This document shows positions 42,597-50,750 of a DNA stretch of 50,750 nt, in pieces. Below the pieces are notes generated by a model. That model worked only from the letters and a program-made list of their open reading frames with translations. It searched no databases and was not told the origin of the DNA. Source of the stretch: CAYJXK01 sp964374115 (lineage in GTDB: Bacteria > Patescibacteriota > Patescibacteriia > Magasanikbacterales > UBA922). The stretch covers positions 1-50,750 of the forward strand of contig CAYJXK010000003.1 in the NCBI GenBank assembly GCA_964374115.1, given 5' to 3'. Every line of letters begins with the position of its first letter. Position 1 is the first letter of the stretch. The position numbers and the translations under genes are program-made.

Positions 42597-43181
42597 ATGA
42601 TTGCTACACTCACGGGCGTTATTGCGCATTCTGCTAAAAATCAACTTGTTTTGCAGACCTCTGGAGGAGTGGGATACGCCATCACGGTTCTCCCATCGCA
42701 GATGTTTCGCGAAGAGGACACAATCACACTTTATACCTATCTCAAAGTAAGTGAAAACGCCATGGAGTTGTATGGGTTTCAAAAAGAAGAAGAACGCGCA
42801 TTTTTTCAGCTTTTTCTTTCTGTGGCTGGTATTGGTCCAAAGACGGCGATGAACATTCTTGGTCTTGGGACACTTTCCCATATCGCCGCCGGCATTGCTC
42901 GTGGAGATATCCCGTATCTTACGCAAGTGCAAGGCATGGGGAAAAAGACCGCAGAACGACTCGTCGTGGAATTGAAATCGAAAATTCGTGAGATGGCGTC
43001 TGATTCAGCAGAGGTACAAGACGGAAGAGAATCTCTACCCGATCACATGGTGCGTGATATTCTGGATAGTCTCGAATCTTTAGGATATACTCGGGCGTTT
43101 GCCAGAGATGTGCTTGAGAGGGTGTCGTATCAGGGAGAAACGACAGAAGCATTTTTGAAATCGATATTACAAAAAATTTAG
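42597..43181 (+). CDS. ruvA: Holliday junction branch-migration protein RuvA
   Basis: A 194-residue RuvA, the tetrameric junction-binding subunit that loads RuvB helicase. Domain I is an OB fold (MIATLTGVIAHSAKNQLVLQ to about residue 62). Domain II contains two helix-hairpin-helix motifs, VAGIGPKTAMNIL and VQGMGKKTAERLVVELK. The C-terminal domain III (residues about 145-194, with SLGYTRAFARDVL) binds RuvB. Length and organisation are normal. ruvC is far away at 18997 and ruvB is not in the window. The gene follows pepA on the same strand across a palindromic repeat, so it may share the pepA transcript. No convincing promoter of its own was found. Confidence 0.96.
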   Translation: MIATLTGVIAHSAKNQLVLQTSGGVGYAITVLPSQMFREEDTITLYTYLKVSENAMELYGFQKEEERAFFQLFLSVAGIGPKTAMNILGLGTLSHIAAGIARGDIPYLTQVQGMGKKTAERLVVELKSKIREMASDSAEVQDGRESLPDHMVRDILDSLESLGYTRAFARDVLERVSYQGETTEAFLKSILQKI

Positions 43182-43220
43182 ATTTTATAAGGCATACGCG
43201 TTTGCCTCTTATTATAAAAT
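43182..43220 (+). promoter_or_regulatory. Imperfect hairpin between ruvA and the 104-residue gene
   Basis: ATTTTATAA-GGCA pairs with TGCC and TTATAAAAT, with a 5-nt bulge. It has no T-run. It ends 3 bp before the next ATG, so it could mask that start. Confidence 0.35.
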
Positions 43221-43223
43221 TCT

Positions 43224-43538
43224 ATGGACGAATCATCGCAATTGTCTGATCTCGAAGATACACGGCGTCTTCGACCAAATCAGGAAAAAGGAAATGAACA
43301 AACGATTCAAGAGAGGATGGCTCAAGCCGAAGCGGACATCCGTACTATCAAAGATGGCGCCGAGTATCAGATATCTTCAGACGTGGAGGGGAGTCGTGCA
43401 TACTGGCGACGTCTCTCCGAATTGCTTCAAGAAGTGTCTCGTCCGCTTGCAGAAGAAGCCGCGCGTATTGCCGGTGTGTTTGAGCAAGGGGAAAGAGTGC
43501 AAAGGAAAACAATTGACCGTTTCGTACAGGCTGTCTAA
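43224..43538 (+). CDS. Small charged helical protein of unknown function
   Basis: A 104-residue soluble protein that I do not recognise. It is rich in Glu, Arg and Gln with almost no hydrophobic runs, and helical throughout (ERMAQAEADIRTIKDGAEY, then YWRRLSELLQEVSRPLAEEA). Amphipathic helices or a short coiled coil are likely. It starts 42 bp after ruvA on the same strand, directly behind an AT-rich hairpin, and its stop lies 30 bp from the convergent gyrA stop. The overlapping ORF at 43294-43572 in another frame looks artificial. It is moderately likely to be a real gene, on length and codon pattern only. Confidence 0.5.
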   Translation: MDESSQLSDLEDTRRLRPNQEKGNEQTIQERMAQAEADIRTIKDGAEYQISSDVEGSRAYWRRLSELLQEVSRPLAEEAARIAGVFEQGERVQRKTIDRFVQAV

Positions 43539-43568
43539 ATCAGTGAGTGAAAGAGTGAAAGAGGCCGC

Positions 43569-46046
43569 TTAAAGCAGGGTAATATTCGCGACAGAGTCCG
43601 CTTCTTCTTTGAATCGCATGATGCGGACTCCTTGCGTTGCTCTTCCTAATGTTGAGATGGTATTGAGTTCGATGCGGACCACCTGGCCTTTGGATGAGAT
43701 AAGAAGGAGATCTCGTTCTTCCGTGTTATTGATGATATTGGCGCTAATGATCGGGCCAGTTTTGTCTGTGATGTGCATTGTCTTTATTCCACTCCCGCCA
43801 CGGCCCTGTATTTTGTATTCATTTATATCAGTTCGTTTGCCTAGTCCATGCTCCGAGACGACTAATAGCTCAAGCACTTTTTTCTTGGCAAGTTCTCCAG
43901 GAATAATATCCATGCCCACCATGTGGTCGCGGTTTTTTATTTTCATACCACGCACGCCTGACGCGGTTCTACCCATCGCTCGGATTCCGGATTCTTTGAA
44001 ACGAATCGCCTGGCCCGCCGCTGTGACAAGGAGAATATCGTCGTGGCCGCTTGATGGGCGTACCCATTCGAGCATGTCATCAGGTTTGAGTTTGAGCGCG
44101 ATGATTCCAGAGCGCCGTACATTTTTGAAATCTTCGAGTTTCGTCTTTTTGATCGTGCCTTTGGTGGTCACCATTACCAAAAATTTGTAGGCGTTTATGT
44201 CTTGCATCGAGAGTATCGCAGACACTTTTTCATTTGGAGCAAGCTGCAAAAAATTTACAAGGGCCTGGCCTTTCGCTGTCCGAGTCGCTTGTGGAATATC
44301 ATAAGCACGCAGTTGGAACACTCGTCCACGTGTCGTGAAAAACAGGATGTTGTCATGCGTGTTCGTCGAGAGCGCGTGTTCGACCACGTCTTCTTCTTTG
44401 GTCGCGACCCCGATCACTCCTTTGCCACCACGGCCTTGGGTTTTGAAAACAGCGGGATCCACGCGTTTGATGTAGCCGTCCGCCGTGCCAAGGATAATCG
44501 TTGCTTCGTTTGGAATGACATCTTCTATCGTAAATTCTTTGACTCCGTGCGCGACAATCTGAGTGCGCCGTTCATTCGCGTATGTTTTCTTGATTTCCTG
44601 CACTTCATCTTTGATAAGACTAAGAATTTTTTTCGGATTTGCGAGAATGGACTCGAGCTCTGTAATGAGTTTACGTTTTTCATTGAGCTCATCTTCAATC
44701 TTTTTTCTTTCGAGATTGGCAAGTTGTTGCAAACGCATTTCAAGAATCGCGATCGTCTGTCGCTCCGTAAATTTGAATGTGTTCATGAGATTCACTTTCG
44801 CGTCGTCTTTGTCTTTGGATCTCCGAATGGTCGCGATCACCGCATCAATTTTATCAATTGCTTTTTTGAGTCCTTCGAGAATGTGGGCGCGCTCTTTGGC
44901 TTTTTCAAGATCAAATTCCGTGCGTCGTCGAATGACGATCTGACGGTGTTTGAGATATTCTTCGAGCACGCTTTTGAGATGCAAGAGTCGTGGTTGAATT
45001 CCATCAACCAGCGCAATCATGTTGACATGAAATGTGGTCTGGAGATCGGTGAGTTGGAACAAGCGATTCAATACTTTTTTTGGATACGCGTCTTTTTTGA
45101 GTTCCACCACGATGCGCACACCTTCTTTGTTTGATTCATCGCGAAGATCTTTGATCCCTTCGATTTTTTTTTCTTGCACCAAAGTGGCAATCCTTTCAAT
45201 CAAGGTTGCTTTGTTTACCTGATACGGAATTTCTGTGACGATAATTGCAGAGCGATCCCCGGCATAATCCTGAATATCCGTTTTTCCGCGAAGCACAATG
45301 CCGCCACGGCCTATTGCGAAGGTGGCAGCGATGTCTTTTTTATTGTAGATGATCCCACCAGTTGGGAAATCCGGCCCTTTGATAAACTCCATTAGCTCTT
45401 CCATACTTGCTTTGGGCTCATCAATGAGGTGGATAATTCCATCACAGAGTTCACCGAGGTTGTGTGGTGGAATATTAGTCGCCATGCCGACCGCGATTCC
45501 CATGCTCCCGTTCAGAAGGAGATTGGGGAGTTTGCTCGGGAGCACCCGAGGCTCTTTGGTCGAACCATCATAGTTCGGAGAAAAATCAACGGTTTGTTTT
45601 TCAATATCAAAAAGAAGCTCTTCGGCAATTGCGGCGAGTTTGGTTTCGGTATAGCGCATGGCAGCGGCCGCGTCGCCATCCATGGATCCAAAGTTTCCTT
45701 GACCATGGATAAGAGGATGGCGCATGTTGAAATCTTGGGCCATGCGTACAAGCGAATCATAGATGGCGCTGTCTCCATGCGGGTGATATTTCGCCATCAC
45801 TTCTCCGACCACATGGGCGGATTTTCGAAATTTTGCGGTGTGGCGAAGCCCTATCTGCCACATGGCAAAGAGGATGCGGCGATGCACCGGTTTGAGTCCA
45901 TCGCGCACATCTGGGAGCGCGCGCGATACGATCACACTCATCGCATAATCAAGATACGAGGTTTGCATTTCCACGACCAGTTCTCTTGGCTCAATTTTTC
46001 CGGCCGATCCCGACATCTGAATTTCTTGGTCTATTTTTTTTGGCAT
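43569..46046 (-). CDS. gyrA: DNA gyrase subunit A
   Basis: An 825-residue gyrase A, which breaks and rejoins DNA during negative supercoiling. The active-site tyrosine is Y132 in AAMRYTE. The quinolone-resistance region reads KYHPHGDSAIYDSLVRMAQ, with S93 and D97 retaining the wild-type residues of E. coli S83 and D87. The C-terminal domain is a six-bladed beta-pinwheel whose GyrA box is QGRGGKG, one change from QRRGGKG. That box favours GyrA over ParC. The acidic C-terminal tail is absent. It is the last gene of a minus-strand run with the MBL-fold and membrane protein genes. gyrB is not in the window. Confidence 0.96.
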   Translation of the reverse strand: MPKKIDQEIQMSGSAGKIEPRELVVEMQTSYLDYAMSVIVSRALPDVRDGLKPVHRRILFAMWQIGLRHTAKFRKSAHVVGEVMAKYHPHGDSAIYDSLVRMAQDFNMRHPLIHGQGNFGSMDGDAAAAMRYTETKLAAIAEELLFDIEKQTVDFSPNYDGSTKEPRVLPSKLPNLLLNGSMGIAVGMATNIPPHNLGELCDGIIHLIDEPKASMEELMEFIKGPDFPTGGIIYNKKDIAATFAIGRGGIVLRGKTDIQDYAGDRSAIIVTEIPYQVNKATLIERIATLVQEKKIEGIKDLRDESNKEGVRIVVELKKDAYPKKVLNRLFQLTDLQTTFHVNMIALVDGIQPRLLHLKSVLEEYLKHRQIVIRRRTEFDLEKAKERAHILEGLKKAIDKIDAVIATIRRSKDKDDAKVNLMNTFKFTERQTIAILEMRLQQLANLERKKIEDELNEKRKLITELESILANPKKILSLIKDEVQEIKKTYANERRTQIVAHGVKEFTIEDVIPNEATIILGTADGYIKRVDPAVFKTQGRGGKGVIGVATKEEDVVEHALSTNTHDNILFFTTRGRVFQLRAYDIPQATRTAKGQALVNFLQLAPNEKVSAILSMQDINAYKFLVMVTTKGTIKKTKLEDFKNVRRSGIIALKLKPDDMLEWVRPSSGHDDILLVTAAGQAIRFKESGIRAMGRTASGVRGMKIKNRDHMVGMDIIPGELAKKKVLELLVVSEHGLGKRTDINEYKIQGRGGSGIKTMHITDKTGPIISANIINNTEERDLLLISSKGQVVRIELNTISTLGRATQGVRIMRFKEEADSVANITLL

Positions 46047-46067
46047 ACAATGATATGGAGAGGAACA

Positions 46068-46646
46068 TTATTGCGCGGTTGTCGTACTGTTTGTTTGTGT
46101 CTTCGTCGAAGACACCGTCGCAAGGGTTGCCGCGAGAAGGGTAGAGATTTGTTGTTCTCTCGCGACTTGTTCAAGCGTATTGATCGAATGATTGTCCGTG
46201 ATCTCTTTTAAAAGAGATCCAATATCTCGTCGCGCTTCTCCGACTACAGGCGGCAACGCAACCTGTTGTGACTCATAGCGATAGAACAACATCTTGAGAT
46301 TCCATATCCACATCACCACAATAATACTCAACAAACTCGTAACTCCGATCGCGAGAAATACTTTTTTGTTGTGGAGGGCCGTCCGATTTCCCAATCTATG
46401 GGAAGTCTGATAGGGAGGAATTGGCGCTCTTTTCGGAAGGACTGAGCGGGGAATGTGTTCATGGATCAACCCAGGAATTTTGTCGATTTCTTTTCTGAGT
46501 GTTGAGAGAGATATCGCGTTTTTTTTACGTCCAACAGCCGTTCCGTTCCGTCTTTTTATTTTTTTTGGAGAAACATCTTTCATAATGAGTTGATCAGTTG
46601 CAAATTTGAACCCTTGCCGACTTGTTACCTGGCAGACTCCGGTCAC
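46068..46646 (-). CDS. Single-span membrane protein of unknown function
   Basis: A 192-residue protein from a GTG at 46646 that overlaps the stop of the upstream MBL-fold gene (GTGA), suggesting translational coupling. An ATG at 46583 (MKDVSPKKIKRRNG) is an alternative start. The N-terminal 90 residues are strongly basic and cytoplasmic. One membrane span follows (VFLAIGVTSLLSIIVVMWIW). The outer or C-terminal part has a helical segment and ends in a Ser/Thr/Gln-rich tail. The family is not recognised. It lies 21 bp before gyrA on the same strand. No function is proposed. Confidence 0.6.
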   Translation of the reverse strand: MTGVCQVTSRQGFKFATDQLIMKDVSPKKIKRRNGTAVGRKKNAISLSTLRKEIDKIPGLIHEHIPRSVLPKRAPIPPYQTSHRLGNRTALHNKKVFLAIGVTSLLSIIVVMWIWNLKMLFYRYESQQVALPPVVGEARRDIGSLLKEITDNHSINTLEQVAREQQISTLLAATLATVSSTKTQTNSTTTAQ

Positions 46647-47269
46647 TCTTTCATCAACACAATCACTCGTGTATCCCCTTGTGGTAAATCTTTTTTCTTG
46701 AAGATGATTTTTTTCTCTCCCTGTTCGGGTGCATGTCCGAGTTCTTTGAGAAATAGACTGACTGGCGCGGCATTGGGATCGTTGTCGCTCTCAAATCCGA
46801 GTGGAATGATTGTTCTCGCCTCAATTGTATTGACTACTTTCGCGGCAGTTTCCGCATCAAACCCAATGCCCCCGCTCTGTTGTCCTCCGACAGATAGACA
46901 GAGAATGTCAATCCCAGAAAGCGCTTCAAGTTCTTGATCTGTCGGCATTTGTTTGGTCATACCAAGATGAGCAATGCTCATATGCTCGACATCAATTCTG
47001 TAGAACACTTCGCCTTTCTCTCTCCCCGGGATTCCAGTGATAAGTATCCCTTTGCTTTCGTATTCTCCAGGGTGAGAGATAATAAAAGGATCCTGGGAAA
47101 GCGTGATCGCTCCTTCACTTCCATGCGTAAAAAGCGCGATGTCTGGAGCGAGACTCCGAGGAAAGTCGCCTCGTGTAGGCCGGTATGGGTCAATGATAAT
47201 CACGACATCCTGATCAAATGGTTTTGTTTGCAAGCGAAGCGCTGTAGTGCCAAGCCAAGAAATATGCAT
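46643..47269 (-). CDS. MBL-fold (UlaG-like) hydrolase domain protein
   Basis: A 208-residue protein with start MHISWLGTTALRLQT at 47269. The longer frame to 47386 runs back over the rpsA promoter and has an unconvincing Lys-rich N-terminus. The pattern fits the Lactamase_B_3/UlaG-like branch: WLGTTALRLQT, a VIIIDPY strand, an ALFTHGSEGAI segment, FIISHPGEYESKGILITGI, then SIAHLGM and ILCLSVGGQ. However, the HxHxDH metal motif is reduced to a lone His-Gly-Ser-Glu, so metal binding and catalysis are doubtful. It is the first gene of the run leading to gyrA and overlaps the next gene by 4 bp. Confidence 0.75.
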   Translation of the reverse strand: MHISWLGTTALRLQTKPFDQDVVIIIDPYRPTRGDFPRSLAPDIALFTHGSEGAITLSQDPFIISHPGEYESKGILITGIPGREKGEVFYRIDVEHMSIAHLGMTKQMPTDQELEALSGIDILCLSVGGQQSGGIGFDAETAAKVVNTIEARTIIPLGFESDNDPNAAPVSLFLKELGHAPEQGEKKIIFKKKDLPQGDTRVIVLMKE

Positions 47270-47380
47270 ATGGAGAGTCAAGAAATCAAGAAAACAAAAA
47301 ATCAAGCCGGATATCGTTGGGGATAAGTATATCCCCTTCGTATCATATTTGCAAGCCTCTTTTTTCTTCTTTTTTGCCTC

Positions 47381-47409
47381 TTGCAAAACTCCAAATCCTC
47401 GGATATACT
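47381..47409 (+). promoter_or_regulatory. rpsA promoter
   Basis: TTGCAA at 47381-47386, a 17-bp spacer and TATACT at 47404-47409 (5 of 6), about 75 bp before the rpsA ATG. Confidence 0.65.
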
Positions 47410-47434
47410 CCCTCCACTTTATTTATCCTAGTCA

Positions 47435-47479
47435 CCCTTTTAACAAAGGGGCTCATGGGGTATCCATGGGTTAATACCC
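47435..47479 (+). promoter_or_regulatory. Two stem-loops in the rpsA leader
   Basis: CCCTTT-TAAC-AAAGGG (47435-47450) and GGGTAT-10 nt-ATACCC (47458-47479) lie between the promoter and the start codon. S1 represses its own leader in other bacteria, so these could have a similar role here (inference). Confidence 0.4.
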
Positions 47480-47485
47480 TAATAT

Positions 47486-48697
47486 ATGCAAGAAGATTTA
47501 GCAAATCAAAGTCAGTTCGGTAAGTTACTCAAGAAGTTTTTTCATAAGTTACCGAGTGTCGGAGATCTTGTCAAAGGAAAAGTGATTTCTATAGAGAACG
47601 GAGTTGTGCGGATAGATATTGATGGCATTACAACGGGCGTTGTGCGCGGGCCAGAACTTTTTCACGAATCGCGAGAATTTCATGAAATGCATGTGGGAGA
47701 CGAAGTCGAGGCAACCGTGATCGAAGAGGAGAATGAGCAGGGAGAAGTGGAGCTCTCGTTTCGTATTGCTGGCCATCAGCGCGTATGGGATCGGATGATA
47801 GAATACATGAAATCTGGTGTTACTATTTCCGCAAAGCCCACACAGGCAAACAAGGGTGGGCTCATGATGCAGGTCGAGGCGCTTATGGCCTTCATGCCGG
47901 TGTCTCAGCTCAATCCTGATCATTATCCGCGAGTTCCTGGCGGAGATAAAAATAAAATTCTTGATCATCTGCGTCAATTGGTGGGTCTGGATATGCAAGT
48001 AAAAGTGATTGATGTGCATCAGCAAGATAGCAAACTGATCGTGTCTGAAAAGGCTGTCTGGGAAGACGATCAGCGCATGGTGCTCGAATCATATCATATT
48101 GGGGATGTTGTCGAGGGAGAAATCAGCGCGCTCACTTCTTTTGGCGCATTTTTGAAGTTTGGGGAAGGACTCGAGGGGCTTATCCATATTTCTGAGATTG
48201 CTTGGCAACGGATTGATCATCCCAAAGACATTCTTCAGGTTGGGAGGCGAGTACGCGCACAAATTATTGATTTCAATAAATCAAAAATTTATCTCTCGAT
48301 AAAACGTCTGGTTGACGATCCATGGAAGCTGGTCAAAGATCGCTACAAGATTGGAGAAGCAGTCAAAGGAAATGTACACAAGATAGAAACGTTCGGCCTT
48401 ATGGTCAAGCTAGACAATGATATTCATGGCCTTGCGCATATTTCAGAATTGTCTGATACTCCCCTTACCGATCAGGCTCTTCGAGAGAAATTTTATGTTG
48501 GGGAAACATATGAGTTTGAAATCGTGAACATCGAGCCGACAGAGCATCGATTGGGTTTGAAGCTCGCGGGAGTGAAAGGGAAGAAGAGAGGAGAGCCGCG
48601 TGAGGAGAAGGTTTCCGAGGCTCCAAAAGCTGTTTCTCTTCCAGCAGTGTCTGAAGTGGCTGAAAAGAGTGAGGAAGTGAAGCAAGAAGAATCGTGA
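47486..48697 (+). CDS. rpsA: 30S ribosomal protein S1
   Basis: A 403-residue S1 protein, which helps mRNA bind the 30S subunit. Four S1/OB domains are visible: residues about 24-93 (GDLVKGKVISIENGVVRIDI), 107-190 (a divergent copy), 205-275 (GDVVEGEISALTSFGAFLKF, then GLIHISEIA) and 290-365 (GEAVKGNVHKIETFGLMVKL, then GLAHISELS). E. coli S1 has six, so this is a short form, as in Gram-positives and Patescibacteria. The tail (about 370-403) is a disordered Lys/Glu-rich stretch. It has its own promoter, and its leader holds two stem-loops. ftsH follows after 94 bp. Confidence 0.93.
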   Translation: MQEDLANQSQFGKLLKKFFHKLPSVGDLVKGKVISIENGVVRIDIDGITTGVVRGPELFHESREFHEMHVGDEVEATVIEEENEQGEVELSFRIAGHQRVWDRMIEYMKSGVTISAKPTQANKGGLMMQVEALMAFMPVSQLNPDHYPRVPGGDKNKILDHLRQLVGLDMQVKVIDVHQQDSKLIVSEKAVWEDDQRMVLESYHIGDVVEGEISALTSFGAFLKFGEGLEGLIHISEIAWQRIDHPKDILQVGRRVRAQIIDFNKSKIYLSIKRLVDDPWKLVKDRYKIGEAVKGNVHKIETFGLMVKLDNDIHGLAHISELSDTPLTDQALREKFYVGETYEFEIVNIEPTEHRLGLKLAGVKGKKRGEPREEKVSEAPKAVSLPAVSEVAEKSEEVKQEES

Positions 48698-48791
48698 TTT
48701 TATACTCCATTGTTATTGTTCTATCGTCCCGTGTTGTCGTGCTGCTGTTACGATGCGATACGGTGATGAGGTGATAAAGTGAGATGATTAT

Positions 48792-50642
48792 ATGAAACAA
48801 CTCCTCAAAAATTTTGCGTTTGTCATTCTCATATTGCTTCTTGTCGCAGGAGCGGTGAGTATGACTGGTTCGGATAAAACGAAGTCAGAAAAAGTGGACA
48901 TCCGCACCTTGATTGATGAGATCAATCAAGAAAAAGTGAAGAGCGTACTCGTGAACGGTGATGTGCTCGAAGTAATACTCAAAGACGAAGCCGGCACAAA
49001 GCAGACAGTAAAAAAAGAGATTGGCCAGTCATTTTCAGAACTGCTCGAGCATTATGATGTGACACAGGAAAAGCGCGAGAAGATATCAGAAATAGGCGTG
49101 AAAGAGCAGGAAACATGGCAAGTGGTGGTTCGCGCTCTTGGACCGTATCTTATCCCGTTTTTCTTTATTGGGCTTCTTATTTTTATCATGAGTCGACAAG
49201 TGCAGGGCATGAATAATCGCGCCATGGGATTTGGCACAAGCATGGCCCGCCAAGCCAAGCTTGATGACAAAGACAAAAAAGTATTTGCCGATGTCGCTGG
49301 CGCGTATGAGGCCAAAGAAGAACTACACGAGATTGTGGAATTTTTACGCAACCCGAAACGATTCACTGACATGGGCGCCAAAATTCCGAAAGGCGTGCTC
49401 CTCATGGGCGCTCCTGGGACAGGAAAGACCCTTCTTGCCAAAGCGGTTGCGGGCGAAGCCAATGTGCCATTTTTTCACATGAGCGGGTCTGAATTTGTCG
49501 AGATGTTTGTGGGGGTTGGCGCGAGCCGCGTGCGGGATTTATTCAACAAAGCAAAAAAAGCGGCGCCCGCGATTATCTTTATAGATGAAATTGATGCCGT
49601 GGGTCGGAAACGCGGCGCAGGGCTCGGAGGTTCTCATGATGAGCGTGAGCAAACGCTCAATCAGATTTTGGTCGAAATGGACGGATTTGATCCGCATCTT
49701 GGGGTGATTGTGGTTGCCGCAACCAACCGTCCAGACGTACTCGACAAGGCGCTGCTTCGTCCAGGCCGATTTGATCGGCAAGTCGTGATTGATATGCCCG
49801 ATATCAATGAGCGAGAAGAGATTTTGTCTGTACACGCGCAAGGAAAGCCGATTGGGAAAGATGTTTCCATTCACAAACTCGCAGAGCGAACTCCAGGATT
49901 TTCTGGCGCTGATCTTGCCAATCTCCTCAATGAAGCCGCGATTCTCACGGTGAGGAGAAATAAAAAAGAAATTACGGAAGAAGAAGTGCTCGAGAGCATT
50001 GAAAAAGTCATGCTCGGCCCGCAAAAGAAATCACGCATGATGACCAAGAAAGAGCGTGAGATGACAGCCTATCATGAGTCGGGACACGCGATTGTGGCGC
50101 ACTTTTTGTCCAATTGCGATCCGGTGAGAAAAGTGTCCATTATTGGTCGCGGCATGGCAGGCGGCTATACTCTTTCGATGCCAGAACATGATACTCGATA
50201 CAAAACGCTTGCGAAATTCAAAGATGAAATCGCAATGGCCATGGGTGGTTTTGTCGCAGAAACAATGATCTATGGCGATGATCATCTCACCACTGGTCCA
50301 TCGAGTGATATCAAACAGGCAACAGCGCAGGCGACCGCGATGATCACACAGTATGGTATGAGTGACAAACTGGGTCCGCGCCAATATGGCGACAACGAAG
50401 GACTCATTTTTCTTGCCGAAGAAATTCATCAAAAGAAAAATTATAGTGAAAAAACAGCCGAACTTATTGATGCCGAGATCAGCCGCGTCCTCGAAGAAGC
50501 GCGAAGGTCGGCTGAGAAGATTCTCATAGAACATAGACCCCAGATGGATATGCTTGTTGCCGTGCTTCTTGAAAAAGAAACAGTTGAACAAGAACGACTT
50601 GTCGAGATTGTGGGACCGCGGCCTGGGGCGGCGGTGCGGTGA
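48792..50642 (+). CDS. ftsH: ATP-dependent zinc metalloprotease FtsH
   Basis: A 616-residue membrane-bound AAA+ protease that degrades unassembled membrane proteins and short-lived regulators. Two membrane spans (residues about 6-25 and 115-137) flank a small outer domain. The AAA module has Walker A GAPGTGKT (206-213), Walker B IIFIDEID, the pore motif MFVGVGA and the SRH with NRPDVLDKALLRPGRFDR. The protease domain has the zinc motif HESGH (428-432) with D506 in the SSDIKQAT segment as third ligand. The C-terminal helix region is normal. It lies downstream of rpsA on the same strand and is followed by a hairpin terminator. Confidence 0.97.
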   Translation: MKQLLKNFAFVILILLLVAGAVSMTGSDKTKSEKVDIRTLIDEINQEKVKSVLVNGDVLEVILKDEAGTKQTVKKEIGQSFSELLEHYDVTQEKREKISEIGVKEQETWQVVVRALGPYLIPFFFIGLLIFIMSRQVQGMNNRAMGFGTSMARQAKLDDKDKKVFADVAGAYEAKEELHEIVEFLRNPKRFTDMGAKIPKGVLLMGAPGTGKTLLAKAVAGEANVPFFHMSGSEFVEMFVGVGASRVRDLFNKAKKAAPAIIFIDEIDAVGRKRGAGLGGSHDEREQTLNQILVEMDGFDPHLGVIVVAATNRPDVLDKALLRPGRFDRQVVIDMPDINEREEILSVHAQGKPIGKDVSIHKLAERTPGFSGADLANLLNEAAILTVRRNKKEITEEEVLESIEKVMLGPQKKSRMMTKKEREMTAYHESGHAIVAHFLSNCDPVRKVSIIGRGMAGGYTLSMPEHDTRYKTLAKFKDEIAMAMGGFVAETMIYGDDHLTTGPSSDIKQATAQATAMITQYGMSDKLGPRQYGDNEGLIFLAEEIHQKKNYSEKTAELIDAEISRVLEEARRSAEKILIEHRPQMDMLVAVLLEKETVEQERLVEIVGPRPGAAVR

Positions 50643-50671
50643 CGGTACCGTACGCGCGCACGCCAGATGGT

Positions 50672-50696
50672 GAGCCCCTCGTGGGGCTCCTCTTTG
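50672..50696 (+). terminator. Intrinsic terminator after ftsH
   Basis: A perfect GAGCCCC-TCGT-GGGGCTC stem followed by CTCTTTG, 30 bp after the ftsH stop codon. The remaining bases to the end of the window hold a possible TACAAT -10 element but no gene. Confidence 0.65.
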
Positions 50697-50750
50697 AGCT
50701 TTGAATTACGAAACTCCCCAAACACACCAAAATCTGCTACAATAACAAAC

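Noticed and set aside
43294..43572. 92-codon ORF overlapping the 104-residue gene
   Set aside because: It overlaps in a different frame and its basic, cysteine-containing product looks random. The 104-residue frame has the more protein-like composition.
44202..45134. 310-codon plus-strand ORF inside gyrA
   Set aside because: Antisense shadow of a highly conserved gene; the product resembles no protein.
1..50750. Recoding of UGA to glycine, as in Gracilibacteria
   Set aside because: UGA ends ruvC, rpsA and ftsH at the expected family lengths, so the standard bacterial code is used.

Overview
The window reads as part of a chromosome from a host-dependent or otherwise reduced bacterium, most likely of the Candidate Phyla Radiation (Patescibacteria). 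The reasons are compact housekeeping proteins (S1 with four S1 domains, a 774-residue FtsK), few Shine-Dalgarno sites outside one island, and very large secreted repeat proteins. UGA is used as a stop (ruvC, rpsA, ftsH), so the recoded-UGA lineages (Gracilibacteria, Absconditabacteria) are unlikely. The exact phylum cannot be fixed by eye. Two runs of 100 N show that this is a scaffolded assembly.

Layout. 1-1.3 kb: tRNA-Ser(CGA), a RibD-type deaminase and a phosphoribosyltransferase whose 5' part is cut by an in-frame TAA. 1.3-5 kb: DedA membrane protein, O-antigen ligase/polymerase and a polysaccharide flippase. 5.2-6.8 kb: a SpoIID/LytB-type cell-wall protein. 6.8-11 kb (minus strand): recA, a RodZ-like HTH membrane protein and ftsK. 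11.5-19.5 kb (plus): rpoB, rpoC, ruvC. 19.8-28.2 kb: one 2,780-residue secreted multidomain protein ending in a peptidoglycan-binding domain. 28.3-32.8 kb: a small secreted unknown, a CAP-domain protein and a secreted repeat protein. 32.8-40.7 kb: an island of two giant cysteine-rich genes. 40.8-43.5 kb: pepA, ruvA and a small unknown. 43.6-47.3 kb (minus): an MBL-fold protein, a membrane protein and gyrA. 47.5-50.7 kb: rpsA and ftsH.

The most unusual part is the cysteine-rich island. Both proteins consist mostly of Dictyostelium-type CDDGNACT repeats. The larger one also carries dockerin-like, cohesin-like and lamin-tail-like modules. The island is richer in G+C than its surroundings and has strong Shine-Dalgarno sites. 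Its two genes share an identical 411-bp segment covering the last 85 codons (stop included), the 3' hairpin and the next promoter's -35 box. Both N gaps lie inside near-perfect tandem repeats (periods 150 and 153 bp). Repairing them in phase restores a single open reading frame of at least 1,641 residues.

A second theme is non-coding. Two families of about 110-205 bp palindromic, MITE-like elements occupy gene borders: three full and one partial copy of family A, and two copies of family B. One supplies the stop codon of the O-antigen ligase gene, and one sits in the leader of the SpoIID gene. Together with the glycan genes, the SpoIID, CAP and PG-binding proteins and the giant repeat proteins, the accessory content is directed at the cell envelope and surface contacts. 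The remainder is core information processing (RNA polymerase, gyrase A, RecA, RuvA, RuvC, S1, FtsH, FtsK).
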